From positions 1 through 64,000 of the forward strand of contig NZ_NRSJ01000021.1 in the NCBI RefSeq assembly GCF_016584085.1: 64,000 nt of DNA, in the 5' to 3' direction. The notes beneath the pieces were generated by a model. It had not been told where the DNA came from and made no database searches. It saw only the letters and a list, made by a program, of their open reading frames with translations. Below are positions 9,287 to 21,447 of the stretch, piece by piece; position 1 is the first letter of the stretch, and every line of letters starts with the position of its first letter. This DNA is from Halochromatium glycolicum. Lineage in GTDB: Bacteria > Pseudomonadota > Gammaproteobacteria > Chromatiales > Chromatiaceae. The translations under genes and the position numbers were made by a program.

Positions 9287-9952
9287 ATGAACGACAACCC
9301 TGTCGACACAGCAACTGACGAGGTCGTCCCGCGCGGCGGCCTGATCGCGGCCCTCCAGGTCATCGCCGCCGAGGCCCCGGCGGAGGGCATGACCCTGCAC
9401 GATTTCACCCACGCGCTCGGCGAGCGGGCCTTCGGTCTAATGCTGTTCGCGCTGTCGATCCCGGTCTGCATTCCGCTGCTCTACGGCATCCCGCAGATCG
9501 TCTCGCTACCGATGATGGCCGTCGCAATCCAGATGGCCCTCGGTCGTGCGGAGCCCTGGATGCCGCAACGCTTTGGCGAGCGGATGCTCGGCAAGGCCGG
9601 TCTGCAGCAGATGGCTGCGGGCGCCGGCAACTATTTCGGCTGGATCGAGCGCCTGGCGCGACCGCGTCTGCTGCTGTTGTCCGGGCCGACCGCGGAGCGG
9701 CTGGTGGGCGCCGTGTTCGTTGTCTTCCTCGCCAGCATCCTGATTCCCCTGCCAGCCACCAACACCCTGCCCGGCATCGGTATCGCGATCGCCTCCATCG
9801 GCCTCATCACCCGCGACGGCCTGCTGGTGCTCGCCGGCCTCGCCATCGGGGTCGCCTGGATCGCCCTGTTGCTCGTCGGCATCGCACTCTTCGGCCCCGC
9901 CTTCATCGATCTCCTCAAGGACGCGGTCAAGTCCCTTCTCGGCCTCGGCTGA
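9287..9952 (+). CDS. ExoD-like membrane protein
   Basis: A 221-residue integral membrane protein of the ExoD family, named after a rhizobial protein needed for exopolysaccharide production; its biochemical function is unsettled. The first 45 residues are soluble, then a G-E-R-A-F-G-L-M-L-F-A-L-S-I-P motif opens the membrane part, with strongly hydrophobic segments at about 49-85, 145-185 and 188-212. The conserved polar signature PLPATNTLPGI (about 156-166) is present. The ATG at 9287 has AAGG about ten bases upstream; an earlier start at 9158 would add a basic, unstructured leader unlike the family. A repeat element begins 14 bases after the stop. Confidence 0.8.
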   Translation: MNDNPVDTATDEVVPRGGLIAALQVIAAEAPAEGMTLHDFTHALGERAFGLMLFALSIPVCIPLLYGIPQIVSLPMMAVAIQMALGRAEPWMPQRFGERMLGKAGLQQMAAGAGNYFGWIERLARPRLLLLSGPTAERLVGAVFVVFLASILIPLPATNTLPGIGIAIASIGLITRDGLLVLAGLAIGVAWIALLLVGIALFGPAFIDLLKDAVKSLLGLG

Positions 9953-9965
9953 CGGCAGCGCGGCC

Positions 9966-10128
9966 TTAGGCGATTTCTGTCAAAGCTCATACCGCCTTGC
10001 TGGTCTTTTCGCTCGCCTTCTTCGTCGCGCCGCCGGTCACATAGCCCGGCTATGCTCCCGGCGACGCTCCTCGAAGGCAAACGAACATCCTGCGCAATTC
10101 GGTACGAGCTTTTCCGGCAATCGCCTTA
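9966..10128. mobile_element. MITE-like palindromic element, copy 1
   Basis: A 157-base element bounded by GGCGATT and AATCGCC terminal inverted repeats and flanked on both sides by TTA (9966-9968 and 10126-10128). The terminal repeat is imperfect over about 27 bases at each end, and internal segments also pair (a CATAGC/GCTATG core near the middle, GCCTTC/GAAGGC further out), so one strand can fold almost end to end. No ORF of its own. By eye it is identical to the copy at 32433 between the duplications and differs from the 15529 copy at four positions. It lies 14 bases after the exoD-like gene. The 3-bp TNA duplication resembles that of some IS5-family transposases, none of which is encoded here. 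Confidence 0.85.
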
Positions 10129-10207
10129 GAGGCCCGATCGAGGCAGCCGCTTGACTCGCGCAACCTCCTGATCAATCAGGCTAAAAGGGGGCATTCTGTC
10201 AGGGCTT
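10129..10207. repeat. second dispersed repeat family, copy A
   Basis: This 79-base segment is recognisably related to 24720-24797 and 57816-57910. Shared landmarks in order are a GATC near the left end, a CCG-x-TTGAC-like block, CAA-x-CT-x-CTGA, and a right end reading TTCTGT-x-x-GGGCTT. The outer ends are inverted relatives of each other (GGCCC and GGGCT). It starts directly at the right boundary of the first element family, as copy B also does. It is more diverged than the first family and has no coding potential. Confidence 0.6.
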
Positions 10208-10752
10208 CTGACGCTGGCAGCCAACGCCCCCAAGTCCTTCGCAGCGCCGTGGCCGTGCGCAGCGCCATCGCAGCGCGAGCAGCGCATACCGGTTCAGCTC
10301 GACGAAGCGCCGTGCCCCGGGTCCTGCGGTCACTGACGCCTCGAGATTGTCGGTCACCACCAACCGCCGTCTTGAATCCCCCATCCGAACAGGCGCAAAA
10401 TGAAGGGTTCGTGCCGCGGCGCGCTGCAGCGGGACCCCGGCTTCCGGCACCCAGTTTCTGCCACCCTGCGCGGCCACCCTGTGCGCCTGGGCAAGCGCAT
10501 CAGCTGCGCTCGGCTGGCGCTTGAGCCACTGATCGCGCGGTTCCTTCCTTCGTGGCTGGGCGCCTCTTCGTGGCTGGGCGCCAATGGGGTGCCAGTGGGG
10601 GCGTGAGTGGAGGCGTCAGGGGGGCACCACTGAGGGGGCACCGGGCGAATCACGAAGCCTTGGAGCAAAGAGCAACGCCTGAGACCCGGTTTAGAGCGGG
10701 CCGGGCCGCATTGCTCGTCGCTGTTGGTCAATACTAGCCAGGTTGGATCGAG
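10208..10752. other. intergenic region without a supported gene
   Basis: About 545 bases between the repeat cluster and ettA. Open frames exist on both strands but have low-complexity translations, no ribosome binding site and no resemblance to known families. A 16-base unit beginning TTCGTGGCTGGG is repeated at 10549-10564 and 10567-10582. A G-rich stretch follows to about 10640. The ettA promoter should lie toward the right end; no clear box pair was seen. Confidence 0.4.
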
Positions 10753-12420
<1,668 letters not shown>

Positions 12421-12594
12421 GCGTCGGCGTGAGGTCGATGTCTCGCCCAGCCCCGATCGCGCAAACGCGGCCCGAGCGAGCCCGGCTCGCCTGGGCCCAG
12501 CGCGAACGCATCCCGCGCAGACGGACGCGGTTTGAACGGTCCCACTGTGAACAGCCGCGCCATCGTCCGAGCGCCTCGCGGCGAGGATTCGCTG

Positions 12595-13461
12595 ATGGAT
12601 GAGCTGACACGCCTGATCGGGCGCCTCGATACCCTGCTCGACCGCGTCGAGCCTTGGCTGCCGGCGCCGCGCGCGACCGACTGGAACGCAGTCGCCTGGC
12701 GCTGGCGCAAGGAGGGTCGGAGCGGCCATCTCGAAGCGATCCGCCGACCGCATCAGCTCGCGCTCGATGACCTCTGCTGCATCGAGCGCCAGCGCGACGA
12801 GATCGACCGCAACACGCGCCAGTTCCTCGCCGGCGGCGGCGCCAACAATGTGCTGCTCTCAGGCTCGCGCGGGACCGGCAAGTCGTCGCTGATCAAGGCC
12901 CTGCTCAGCACCTATCAGGATCAAGGACTGCGTCTGATCGAGGTCGACAAGGATGACCTGATCGATCTGCCCGGGATCATGGCCGAGATCGACGGCCGCC
13001 CCGAACGCTTCATCCTCTACTGCGACGATCTCTCGTTCGAGGCCTCGGAGTCGGCCTACAAGGCGCTGAAGGCGGCGCTCGACGGCTCACTCAGCGCCCC
13101 GCCCGAGAACCTGCTGATCTACGCGACCTCGAACCGGCGCCACCTGCTGCCCGAGTATCAGTCCGAGAATCGAGACGCGCGCATGGTCGACGGCGAGATC
13201 CATCAGGGCGAAGGGGTCGAGGAGAAGATCTCGCTCTCGGACCGCTTCGGGCTCTGGCTGTCATTCTATCCATTCAGCCAGGAGCAGTATCTAACCGTCG
13301 TCCGGCACTGGCTCGAACGGCTCGGTATCCGCGACCCCGATCCCGCCGCGACCGAGCACGCGGCCCTGCAATGGGCCCTGCGTCGCGGCTCGCGCAGCGG
13401 CCGCACCGCCTGGCAATTCGCGCGCGATTGGGCCGGCCGACGGACCCCTGAGACGCGCTGA
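12595..13461 (+). CDS. DUF815-family AAA+ ATPase
   Basis: A 288-residue cytoplasmic ATPase of the DUF815 family, whose cellular role is not established. Features are Walker A GSRGTGKSS (about residues 100-108), a Walker B-like ILYCDDLSFE segment (about 141-150), and a sensor-1-like region YATSNRRHLLPE (about 177-188) followed by the RFGLW-x-x-FYPFSQEQYL block that marks the family. The ATG at 12595 is supported by AGGA eight bases upstream; an earlier TTG at 12532 is not. It follows ettA by 174 bases on the same strand. Helicase-loader or chaperone-like ATPases are alternatives, but the C-terminal motif fits DUF815. Confidence 0.85.
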   Translation: MDELTRLIGRLDTLLDRVEPWLPAPRATDWNAVAWRWRKEGRSGHLEAIRRPHQLALDDLCCIERQRDEIDRNTRQFLAGGGANNVLLSGSRGTGKSSLIKALLSTYQDQGLRLIEVDKDDLIDLPGIMAEIDGRPERFILYCDDLSFEASESAYKALKAALDGSLSAPPENLLIYATSNRRHLLPEYQSENRDARMVDGEIHQGEGVEEKISLSDRFGLWLSFYPFSQEQYLTVVRHWLERLGIRDPDPAATEHAALQWALRRGSRSGRTAWQFARDWAGRRTPETR

Positions 13462-13497
13462 CGTCGGCAGCGCCCACAATACAAAGCCCAGCGCACG

Positions 13498-13926
13498 TTA
13501 GCTGGCGTTTGGTACCTGGACACCATGGTCAGCAAGCCACTGCACATCGAGCTGCCAGGTGACCCGCTCGACATCCGGCTGGCCCAGCACCAGACCTTGG
13601 GCGCGTTTCTGGTGATCGATCAGGTCTTGTTGGGCTGCAATGACCTTGGGATCATCCTGAGCCAGGCCAGCGAGCTCAGGATGGATGATCTCCAGAAAAC
13701 GGATGGCCGGGACCTTAAAGTTGCGCGGCGAGGAGAGCGTTGCGACACCGTTGTCCAAGGACACCATCCGGAATTGGTACGGATACTCGGCGAGCTTTGC
13801 ATCCGCCTCCAACATGTCGTTGATCTCCCATACGCGGGGCTGCCAGATCGACGAAATCCACCAGGCGACCAGCGCGATCACGACGACGCCGAGAACGATG
13901 CTGTAGTTGCGCGTAAACTTATCCAT
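13498..13926 (-). CDS. single-span membrane-anchored protein of unknown function
   Basis: A 142-residue protein with one N-terminal membrane helix (about 8-30, NYSIVLGVVVIALVAWWI) preceded by a short basic stretch, so the remaining 110 residues probably face the periplasm. The soluble part is mixed charged, without cysteines or a motif I recognise. The ATG at 13926 has AGAGAGG about nine bases upstream and places the helix at the very start; a longer frame adds nine residues. It converges with the DUF815 gene (36 bases between stops). I cannot assign a function. Confidence 0.7.
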   Translation of the reverse strand: MDKFTRNYSIVLGVVVIALVAWWISSIWQPRVWEINDMLEADAKLAEYPYQFRMVSLDNGVATLSSPRNFKVPAIRFLEIIHPELAGLAQDDPKVIAAQQDLIDHQKRAQGLVLGQPDVERVTWQLDVQWLADHGVQVPNAS

Positions 13927-13991
13927 TCGATTTGCCTCTCTAAGGTTCAGCACTCAGCTTTGGCGCTGGAGCTTGGCATTGAGATTGATCA

Positions 13992-14030
13992 CTCAGCTCA
14001 GGGGCTCAGCTCAGGGGCCCAGCTCAGGGG
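13992..14030. repeat. 13-bp tandem repeat, three units
   Basis: Three consecutive 13-base units (13992-14004, 14005-14017, 14018-14030) of the form CTCAGCTCAGGGG, the third with a single change, followed by a partial unit. They lie in the 310-base gap between two divergent genes, the anchored unknown protein and the AI-2E-type permease. The rest of the gap (13927-13991 and 14031-14236) shows no gene or hairpin I can support. Confidence 0.75.
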
Positions 14031-14236
14031 CTCAGCACCGCTTGAGTGCGATTTGCCATTGATCATCGCCTTACCGAACCGAGAACTCCATGAAAATGGT
14101 CAACAATGTGCTGCAACACCGAGCAGATGAGGCTGTCCGACCGGCCACCTCAGAACGACAAGCAGGGCACTGACCAACCCGTTCGAACGACGCTAGGTCA
14201 CGCCACCCGCGCGGAAGCGGTCTCGAGGTCGAGCTG

Positions 14237-15442
14237 ATGCGACAGGATGTAATCAACAAAGTGGTCTTGCTGATCTTGGTCGCAGTGATCTCACTGCTGT
14301 TCCTGACCATGATCCAGCAATTCCTGGTCGCGATCTTCATGGCTGCCGTGTTCGCGGCGATGACGCACCCGATCTATCTCAAGCTGAGCGAGTGGTTTGG
14401 CGGACGCCACTATCTCGCCTCGATTGTGACATTGCTGTTGCTGTTGTTCACCGTGCTGATCCCGGTGGTCGTGCTGAGCGCGGTCTTCGTCGGACAAGCC
14501 GTCAATGTCGGCCAATCACTGACGCCAATCGTGGTCGACTTTCTGAAAGAGCCGGGCAGCTTCGCCGAATTCCTGCAGCGAATCCCGTTCTATGAGGAAT
14601 TGCTGCCGTACGAGGACGAGCTCACCTCCAAGGTCGCCGCCTCGGTCGAGGCGCTCGGCAAGATGCTCGTCGGTGGTCTGTCCTCGATCGCGCTAGGGAC
14701 CGTCAACTTCCTGTTCGTGACGGTCGTCTTCTTCTACACCCTGTTCTTCTTCCTGATCGACGGCAAGGAGGTGGTCGAGGCGATTCGCTATTACCTGCCG
14801 CTTGAGGACCGGGACGAGCGGGTGATGCTGAACAAGTTCACCTCGGTGACCCAGGCGATGGTGACCGGCACGCTGTTGATCGGCGTCTTGCAGGGCGCGC
14901 TCGCCGGTATCGCCTTCGCCATCGCCGGCCTTCCGAACGCGGTCTTCTGGGGTACCGTGATGGCGGTGCTCTCGATCATTCCGGGGATCGGGTCAGCGCT
15001 GGTTTGGGCCCCGGCCTCGGTGATCCTGCTCGTGCAAGGGAACATCGGCGCTGGTATCGGACTCTTCGCCTTCTGCGCATTGGTGGTCGGCAGCATCGAC
15101 AACGTGCTGCGTCCGATTCTGGTCGGAAAGCATACCGACATGCACGAGCTGATGATCTTCTTCGGAACCCTGGGCGGGCTATTCATGTTCGGGATGGCTG
15201 GCCTGCTTATCGGCCCCGTCATCGCGTCCCTATTCATCACGATCTGGGAGATCTACGGCGAGGCATTCAAGGACCTGTTACCAGCCGTGAACGCGGACAG
15301 CGATGAGGCCGAGGGCGAGACAGCGCCCGCAGCAGCCCATCAATCGCCGAACGAGAGCGACGAGGAGCAGGCCGTCATCTTCACCGACGACGAAACCGAC
15401 CCCTCGCCGGATACCGACGAAGCACCGAGAAGCAGCAGTTGA
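14237..15442 (+). CDS. AI-2E family transporter (PerM/YdiK-like)
   Basis: A 401-residue inner-membrane protein of the AI-2E/PerM family; members export autoinducer-2, act as Na+/H+ antiporters, or have unknown substrates. Hydrophobic segments lie at about 9-35, 58-82, 150-178 and several between 210 and 345, giving the usual seven to eight helices. The conserved GIGSALVWAP segment (about 249-258) and the LRPILVGKHTDMHELMIFFGTLGG block (about 293-316) are present. The last 60 residues form an acidic, Ser/Glu/Asp-rich cytoplasmic tail, longer than usual. Convergent with sufT, with a hairpin and a mobile element between them. Confidence 0.85.
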   Translation: MRQDVINKVVLLILVAVISLLFLTMIQQFLVAIFMAAVFAAMTHPIYLKLSEWFGGRHYLASIVTLLLLLFTVLIPVVVLSAVFVGQAVNVGQSLTPIVVDFLKEPGSFAEFLQRIPFYEELLPYEDELTSKVAASVEALGKMLVGGLSSIALGTVNFLFVTVVFFYTLFFFLIDGKEVVEAIRYYLPLEDRDERVMLNKFTSVTQAMVTGTLLIGVLQGALAGIAFAIAGLPNAVFWGTVMAVLSIIPGIGSALVWAPASVILLVQGNIGAGIGLFAFCALVVGSIDNVLRPILVGKHTDMHELMIFFGTLGGLFMFGMAGLLIGPVIASLFITIWEIYGEAFKDLLPAVNADSDEAEGETAPAAAHQSPNESDEEQAVIFTDDETDPSPDTDEAPRSSS

Positions 15443-15489
15443 ACGACCACGCGCTTCGGCAGTTTCCAATCACCAACTCCACCCTGGCC

Positions 15490-15520
15490 TGATCGTCGCA
15501 ACGCGCCAGTGCGACGATCA
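15490..15520 (+). terminator. 11-bp stem hairpin after the AI-2E transporter gene
   Basis: A perfect 11-base inverted repeat (15490-15500 and 15510-15520) with a nine-base loop begins 48 bases after the transporter stop. Downstream on the plus strand the sequence is TGGTGCGTTTA, only a weak T tract, so intrinsic termination is possible but not certain. It ends nine bases before the duplicated TTA of mobile-element copy 2. Confidence 0.45.
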
Positions 15521-15528
15521 TGGTGCGT

Positions 15529-15691
15529 TTAGGCGATTTCTGTCAAAGCTCATACCGCCTTGCTGGTCTTTTCGCTCGCCTTCTTCGTCGCGCCGCCGGT
15601 TACATAGCCCGGCTATGCTCCCGGCGACGCTCCTCGAAGGCAAACGACAATCCTGCGCCATTCGGTACGAGCTTTTCCGGCAATCGCCTTA
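15529..15691. mobile_element. MITE-like palindromic element, copy 2
   Basis: Same structure and length as copy 1: TTA duplication at 15529-15531 and 15689-15691, GGCGATT/AATCGCC ends, long self-complementary interior. Four base differences from copy 1 were seen (one in the central stem, three in the right third). The right-hand TTA is, on the minus strand, the TAA stop codon of sufT, so the insertion used the stop codon as its target and restored it. It sits between the convergent AI-2E transporter and sufT genes. Confidence 0.85.
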
Positions 15692-16126
15692 GAGCATTCC
15701 GAGCGTCAGCTTCGCCTCGTCGGACATCGTCTCGGGGCTCCATGGCGGGTCCCAAACCAGCTCGACCTCGACCTCGCCCACGCCGTCGACGGTCTTGACC
15801 GCATCCTTGACCATCACGGGCATCATACCCGCGACCGGACAGGCCGGTGCGGTCAGGGTCATATCGACATCAACATCGCCGTTGTCGGCGATGTCGATCC
15901 GGTAGATCAGACCGAGATCGTAGATATTGACCGGAATCTCCGGATCATGGACATTACGCAGCGCCGCAATGATCGGCTCCCGCAACGCTTCCGGGTCATC
16001 CAACGCACCTTCAGGGCCGCTGTCCTCGGCCTCTGCAGTCAACGCCCCTTCCCCGGGCAGGTCATCGCGGTCGACCTGTGCCCGGTCACCCAGGCCAAAG
16101 CCGGCAAATCTGGCTAGTCGGTTCAT
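15689..16126 (-). CDS. sufT: SufT, MIP18-type Fe-S assembly factor
   Basis: A 145-residue protein with a DUF59/MIP18 domain (about residues 48-140), associated with maturation of Fe-S proteins. Visible family marks are the PIIAALRNVHDPEIPVNIYD stretch (the DPEIPV motif), LIYRIDI, the LTAPACPVAGMMP loop with its conserved cysteine, and VWDPPWSPETMSDEAKL near the end. The first 45 residues are a variable acidic leader. It is the last gene of the suf cluster, 42 bases after sufD. Its TAA stop coincides with the target duplication of mobile-element copy 2, so the C-terminus may be exactly ancestral. Confidence 0.92.
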   Translation of the reverse strand: MNRLARFAGFGLGDRAQVDRDDLPGEGALTAEAEDSGPEGALDDPEALREPIIAALRNVHDPEIPVNIYDLGLIYRIDIADNGDVDVDMTLTAPACPVAGMMPVMVKDAVKTVDGVGEVEVELVWDPPWSPETMSDEAKLTLGML

Positions 16127-16168
16127 CAGCGCATCACCTCGGCTGCATAAGAGGATCGATGATCGGGC

Positions 16169-17526
16169 TCACTCGAGCGGGGCCTGTTCAAGCCGCTGAC
16201 CAACCTGTTCAGCGACATAGTCACGCAACGACTCGGGTCCGAGGGCGTCGATAATCTCGCCGGCGAAACCGAGACAGAGCATCCGCCGGGCGAGTGACGC
16301 CGCGATTCCGCGCGAACGCAGGTAGAACAGCATCTCCGGCTCGATCTGACCGACCGTCGTGCCATGGCTGCACTTGACGTCGTCGGCGTAGATCTCGAGC
16401 TGGGGCTTGGTATCCACCTCGGCGTTCGGTGACAGGATCAGATTGCGGTTCGACATCTCAGCATCGGTCTTCTGCGCATCGCGCGCGACATAGACCAGCC
16501 CATCGAACACCGCGCGTCCCTTGCCGTAGAGAATCCCTTTGAAGGTCTCGCGGCTAGCGCAGTTCGGCAATGCGTGGCGGACATCCATGTGATAGTCGAT
16601 CAACTGTTGATCGCCGGCCAGATACAGCCCCTTCAGATCGCACTCGGCATGCTCGCCTGCGAAGCGGGTGACTAGATCGGTCCGCGCCCAGGTCCCACCG
16701 AGGCCGATGTTGGTCCCGGCATAACGGCAATTGGCCTCCTGGCTGAGGTACAGACCGGTAATGTGGAACGCATTGCGGCTCTCCTGCTGGATACGCGTAT
16801 GCTTGAGCACCGCATCCCGGCCGAGCGCGATCTCGAGCACCGAGTTGGTGCAGTAGAGGGCGTCGCCGAGGCTGACATAGCGCTCGATGACCTGTGCCTG
16901 GGCGCCGTCACCGAGGCTCAGCAGGTTACGCGGTTGCGCGACCCGAGGCTCATCCATGCCGATCGATAGATGGATGACCTCGATCGGCCGTTCGGCGATG
17001 GCGCCGCGATCGAGCTGCAGTACTAGGCCGTCGTCGATCGCGGCGGTGTTCAGCGAGGCGAAGACATGACGCCCTTCACCGGCGATCCGCGTCAGGACGC
17101 CCTTCACCGAGGCCGGATCAGATTCGAGCAGATCGCGCAGGCTACCGATCCGGACCCCCTTGGGCAGCTCGCCAAGGCTTGAGAGGGCATCGGAGAAGCG
17201 GCCGTTGACCAGGACGACGCGATGCGCATCGAGCTCAGGGATCAGGAACTCACCGATATCGTCCGGCGTCAGCGCGGTGACCGGCTCATCGACATTGACG
17301 AAGCCCTGCTCGATCAGCTTACGCAGCCCGGTGTAGCGCCAGCCCTCCGACTTGTTGGTCGGCACCAGCTGGGTTCGCACGCGTGCTGCGGCCTGCTCCC
17401 GCTCCGACTCGAGCCAATCGATGCCGCCCGCGCTATTCTGATCACCGTTGCCGCCGAGCCCCTGGAGCCAGCCGGCAAAGGCCTCTGCCGCATCGGCCTG
17501 GCCCGTGCGTTGATGGACCGCCGCAT

Positions 17527-17530
<4 letters not shown>
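16169..17530 (-). CDS. sufD: SufD, SufBC2D scaffold subunit
   Basis: SufD forms with SufB and the SufC ATPase dimer the scaffold on which Fe-S clusters are built in the Suf pathway. The 453-residue protein has the long parallel beta-helix core (about 150-380) and the C-terminal block containing KCSHG-type sequence (here DDVKCSHGTTVGQ, about 386-398), which includes the conserved His used with SufB in cluster assembly, then YLRSRGI. Length is at the upper end of the family. Its ATG overlaps the sufC stop by four bases, indicating coupled translation. Confidence 0.95.
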
Positions 17531-18279
<749 letters not shown>

Positions 18280-18421
18280 CGTTCTACTCCAAATCGTGTA
18301 TGGGCCGGCCGACCCTTAACGGCCGCGCTCAAAGCCCGCGCCTTCGTTGAATTCAGGATTGCCAACGCATGGGATAACGCATGGGATCGCACGCGGCAGG
18401 CGCCCCATGTGTCGGTCGGTA

Positions 18422-19906
<1,485 letters not shown>

Positions 19907-19940
19907 GGGAACCGCTCCGATACCTGAGTAGATTACTAGG

Positions 19941-19971
19941 TTTATAGTACGACGCAAATCCTCGGTTTCAA
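19941..19971 (-). promoter_or_regulatory. candidate sigma-70 promoter of the suf operon
   Basis: On the minus strand a TTGAAA box (plus coordinates 19966-19971) is followed by overlapping -10 candidates, TACTAT (19944-19949, 16-base spacing) and TATAAA (19941-19946, 19-base spacing). The expected start lies about 25-35 bases before the sufB start codon. No convincing IscR-type operator was recognised. The suf and fbp operons share this 301-base divergent region (19907-20207). Confidence 0.4.
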
Positions 19972-20087
19972 GGCCCGTCGTAACACAATCATCGACACCC
20001 CGGTTGAGGGGTTGCTGTTAGCTGGCGCAGAGATCATTGCCGGTGCGCGAACTTTCAAGCATCCGGCTCGGATATCGATCCGCCGTT

Positions 20088-20106
20088 AATCGCAACTGTT
20101 CTCATC
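20088..20106 (+). promoter_or_regulatory. possible Fur box upstream of fbpA
   Basis: The 19 bases AATCGCAACTGTTCTCATC match the gammaproteobacterial Fur box (AAT-GAGAAT-C-ATTCTC-ATT) at about 12 positions; the right half TTCTCAT is intact and the left half is poor. It is 101 bases before fbpA in the divergent suf-fbp region, a sensible place for iron repression of a ferric iron importer. A matrix scan with the organism's own Fur sites is needed to settle it. Confidence 0.35.
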
Positions 20107-20207
20107 ACTCTTGTTATTTGTCTCGGGTTCACCCAAACTCGCCCTGGGTTTAGCGCATCGATCAGCTTGACCACTTCAACCAACCTCAACGGAGTCGAAA
20201 ACCTATC

Positions 20208-21263
20208 ATGATACCTTTCCATCACCATTCGCTCTTGGCCGGCTTGCCGCTGTTGGGACTTGCCCTGGCACTCGGCACGCCGCCTGCGCTGGCCGAGACC
20301 GAGGAGGTCAACCTCTACTCCGCCCGCAAAGAGGCCCTGATCAAGCCCCTGCTGGAGCGCTTCACTGACGAGACCGGGATCGAGGTCAACCTGGTCACCG
20401 GCAAGGCCGATGCACTGCTGCAGCGGCTCAAGAACGAGGGGCGCAACAGTCCAGCCGACGTGCTGCTCACGGTCGATGCCGGGAACCTGCACCGTGCCAA
20501 AGCGGCCGGACTGACCCAGGCATTCGAATCGGAAACCGTCACCGAGGCCGTTCCGGAAACCTACCGCGATCCTGAAGGGCATTGGACGGGCCTCTCGCTG
20601 CGGGCGCGCCCGATCATGTATGTGAAGGGCGAGGTCGACCCCTCTGAGCTCTCGACCTACGAGGCCCTGGCCGATCCTAAATGGAAGGGCCGCATCTGCA
20701 TCCGCTCCTCGAGCAATGTCTATAACCAATCCTTGGTCGCCTCGCTGATCGCCGCAGACGGGACCGAGACGACCGAAGAATGGGCAGAGGGGATCGTCGC
20801 CAATATGGCACGCCCGCCCAAGGGCGGCGACCGTGACCAGATCAAGGCAGCCGCTGCTGGTCAATGCGATATCGCAATCGCGAACACCTACTACCTCGCT
20901 GGAATGCTGAAGTCCGATGATCCGGGCGAGAAGGAGCCGGCCGAGAAGGTCGCCATCTTCTGGCCGAACCAGCCCGGCTCCGGTGACGGACGGGGCACCC
21001 ATGTCAATGTCAGCGGCGCCGCGGTCACCGCCGCGTCGGAGAACACGGACGCCGCGGTCGAACTGATCGAATTCCTGGTCAGTCCAGAATCGCAAGCCTG
21101 GTACGCGAAGGTCAACGGTGAGTATCCGGTCCGTGAAGGGGTCGAGATCAGCCCGGTCCTCGCCGAATGGGGCGAGTTCAAGGCCGACGGCCTTGACCTG
21201 GTGAAGCTCGGCGAGCTGAACGCCGCTGCCGTGAAGCTGATGGATCGCGCCGGCTGGAAGTAG
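20208..21263 (+). CDS. fbpA: ferric iron ABC transporter, periplasmic binding protein (FbpA/FutA type)
   Basis: A 351-residue periplasmic binding protein that captures Fe3+ for an inner-membrane importer. It has a signal peptide (hydrophobic residues about 9-27, cleavage expected after the ALA before ETEEV). The mature chain opens VNLYSARKE, as in the FutA/IdiA branch. Likely iron-ligand tyrosines are in NVYNQS (about residue 166) and the NTYYLAGM segment (about 226-233). Genes for permease and ATPase follow on the same strand. A weak Fur-like site lies upstream. Related binders for other metals or thiamine are less likely given the YY motif. Confidence 0.93.
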   Translation: MIPFHHHSLLAGLPLLGLALALGTPPALAETEEVNLYSARKEALIKPLLERFTDETGIEVNLVTGKADALLQRLKNEGRNSPADVLLTVDAGNLHRAKAAGLTQAFESETVTEAVPETYRDPEGHWTGLSLRARPIMYVKGEVDPSELSTYEALADPKWKGRICIRSSSNVYNQSLVASLIAADGTETTEEWAEGIVANMARPPKGGDRDQIKAAAAGQCDIAIANTYYLAGMLKSDDPGEKEPAEKVAIFWPNQPGSGDGRGTHVNVSGAAVTAASENTDAAVELIEFLVSPESQAWYAKVNGEYPVREGVEISPVLAEWGEFKADGLDLVKLGELNAAAVKLMDRAGWK

Positions 21264-21272
21264 CGACGATCT

Positions 21273-21308
21273 GCCGGCGCCGTTACGCTCGGGCCGCGCG
21301 GCGCCGGC
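21273..21308 (+). promoter_or_regulatory. intercistronic stem-loop between fbpA and fbpB
   Basis: A ten-base perfect inverted repeat (21273-21282 and 21299-21308) with a 16-base loop begins ten bases after the fbpA stop. No T tract follows. Hairpins at this position are common in binding-protein-dependent transport operons, where they stabilise the upstream message so that the binding protein is made in excess of the membrane parts; that role is inferred here. Confidence 0.55.
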
Positions 21309-21447
21309 GAGCCCCCTGAGCCTGGAGCAGATCGCTCAGCGAGCCCGGACACCATCCGCGCATGCGACTTGGGGGGCATCGCGAACCGCTATAAGATGCA
21401 TCCCTCCCGCGTTTGTCTTCTCCCTGGCTCGATCCTCCTCCGCATAC

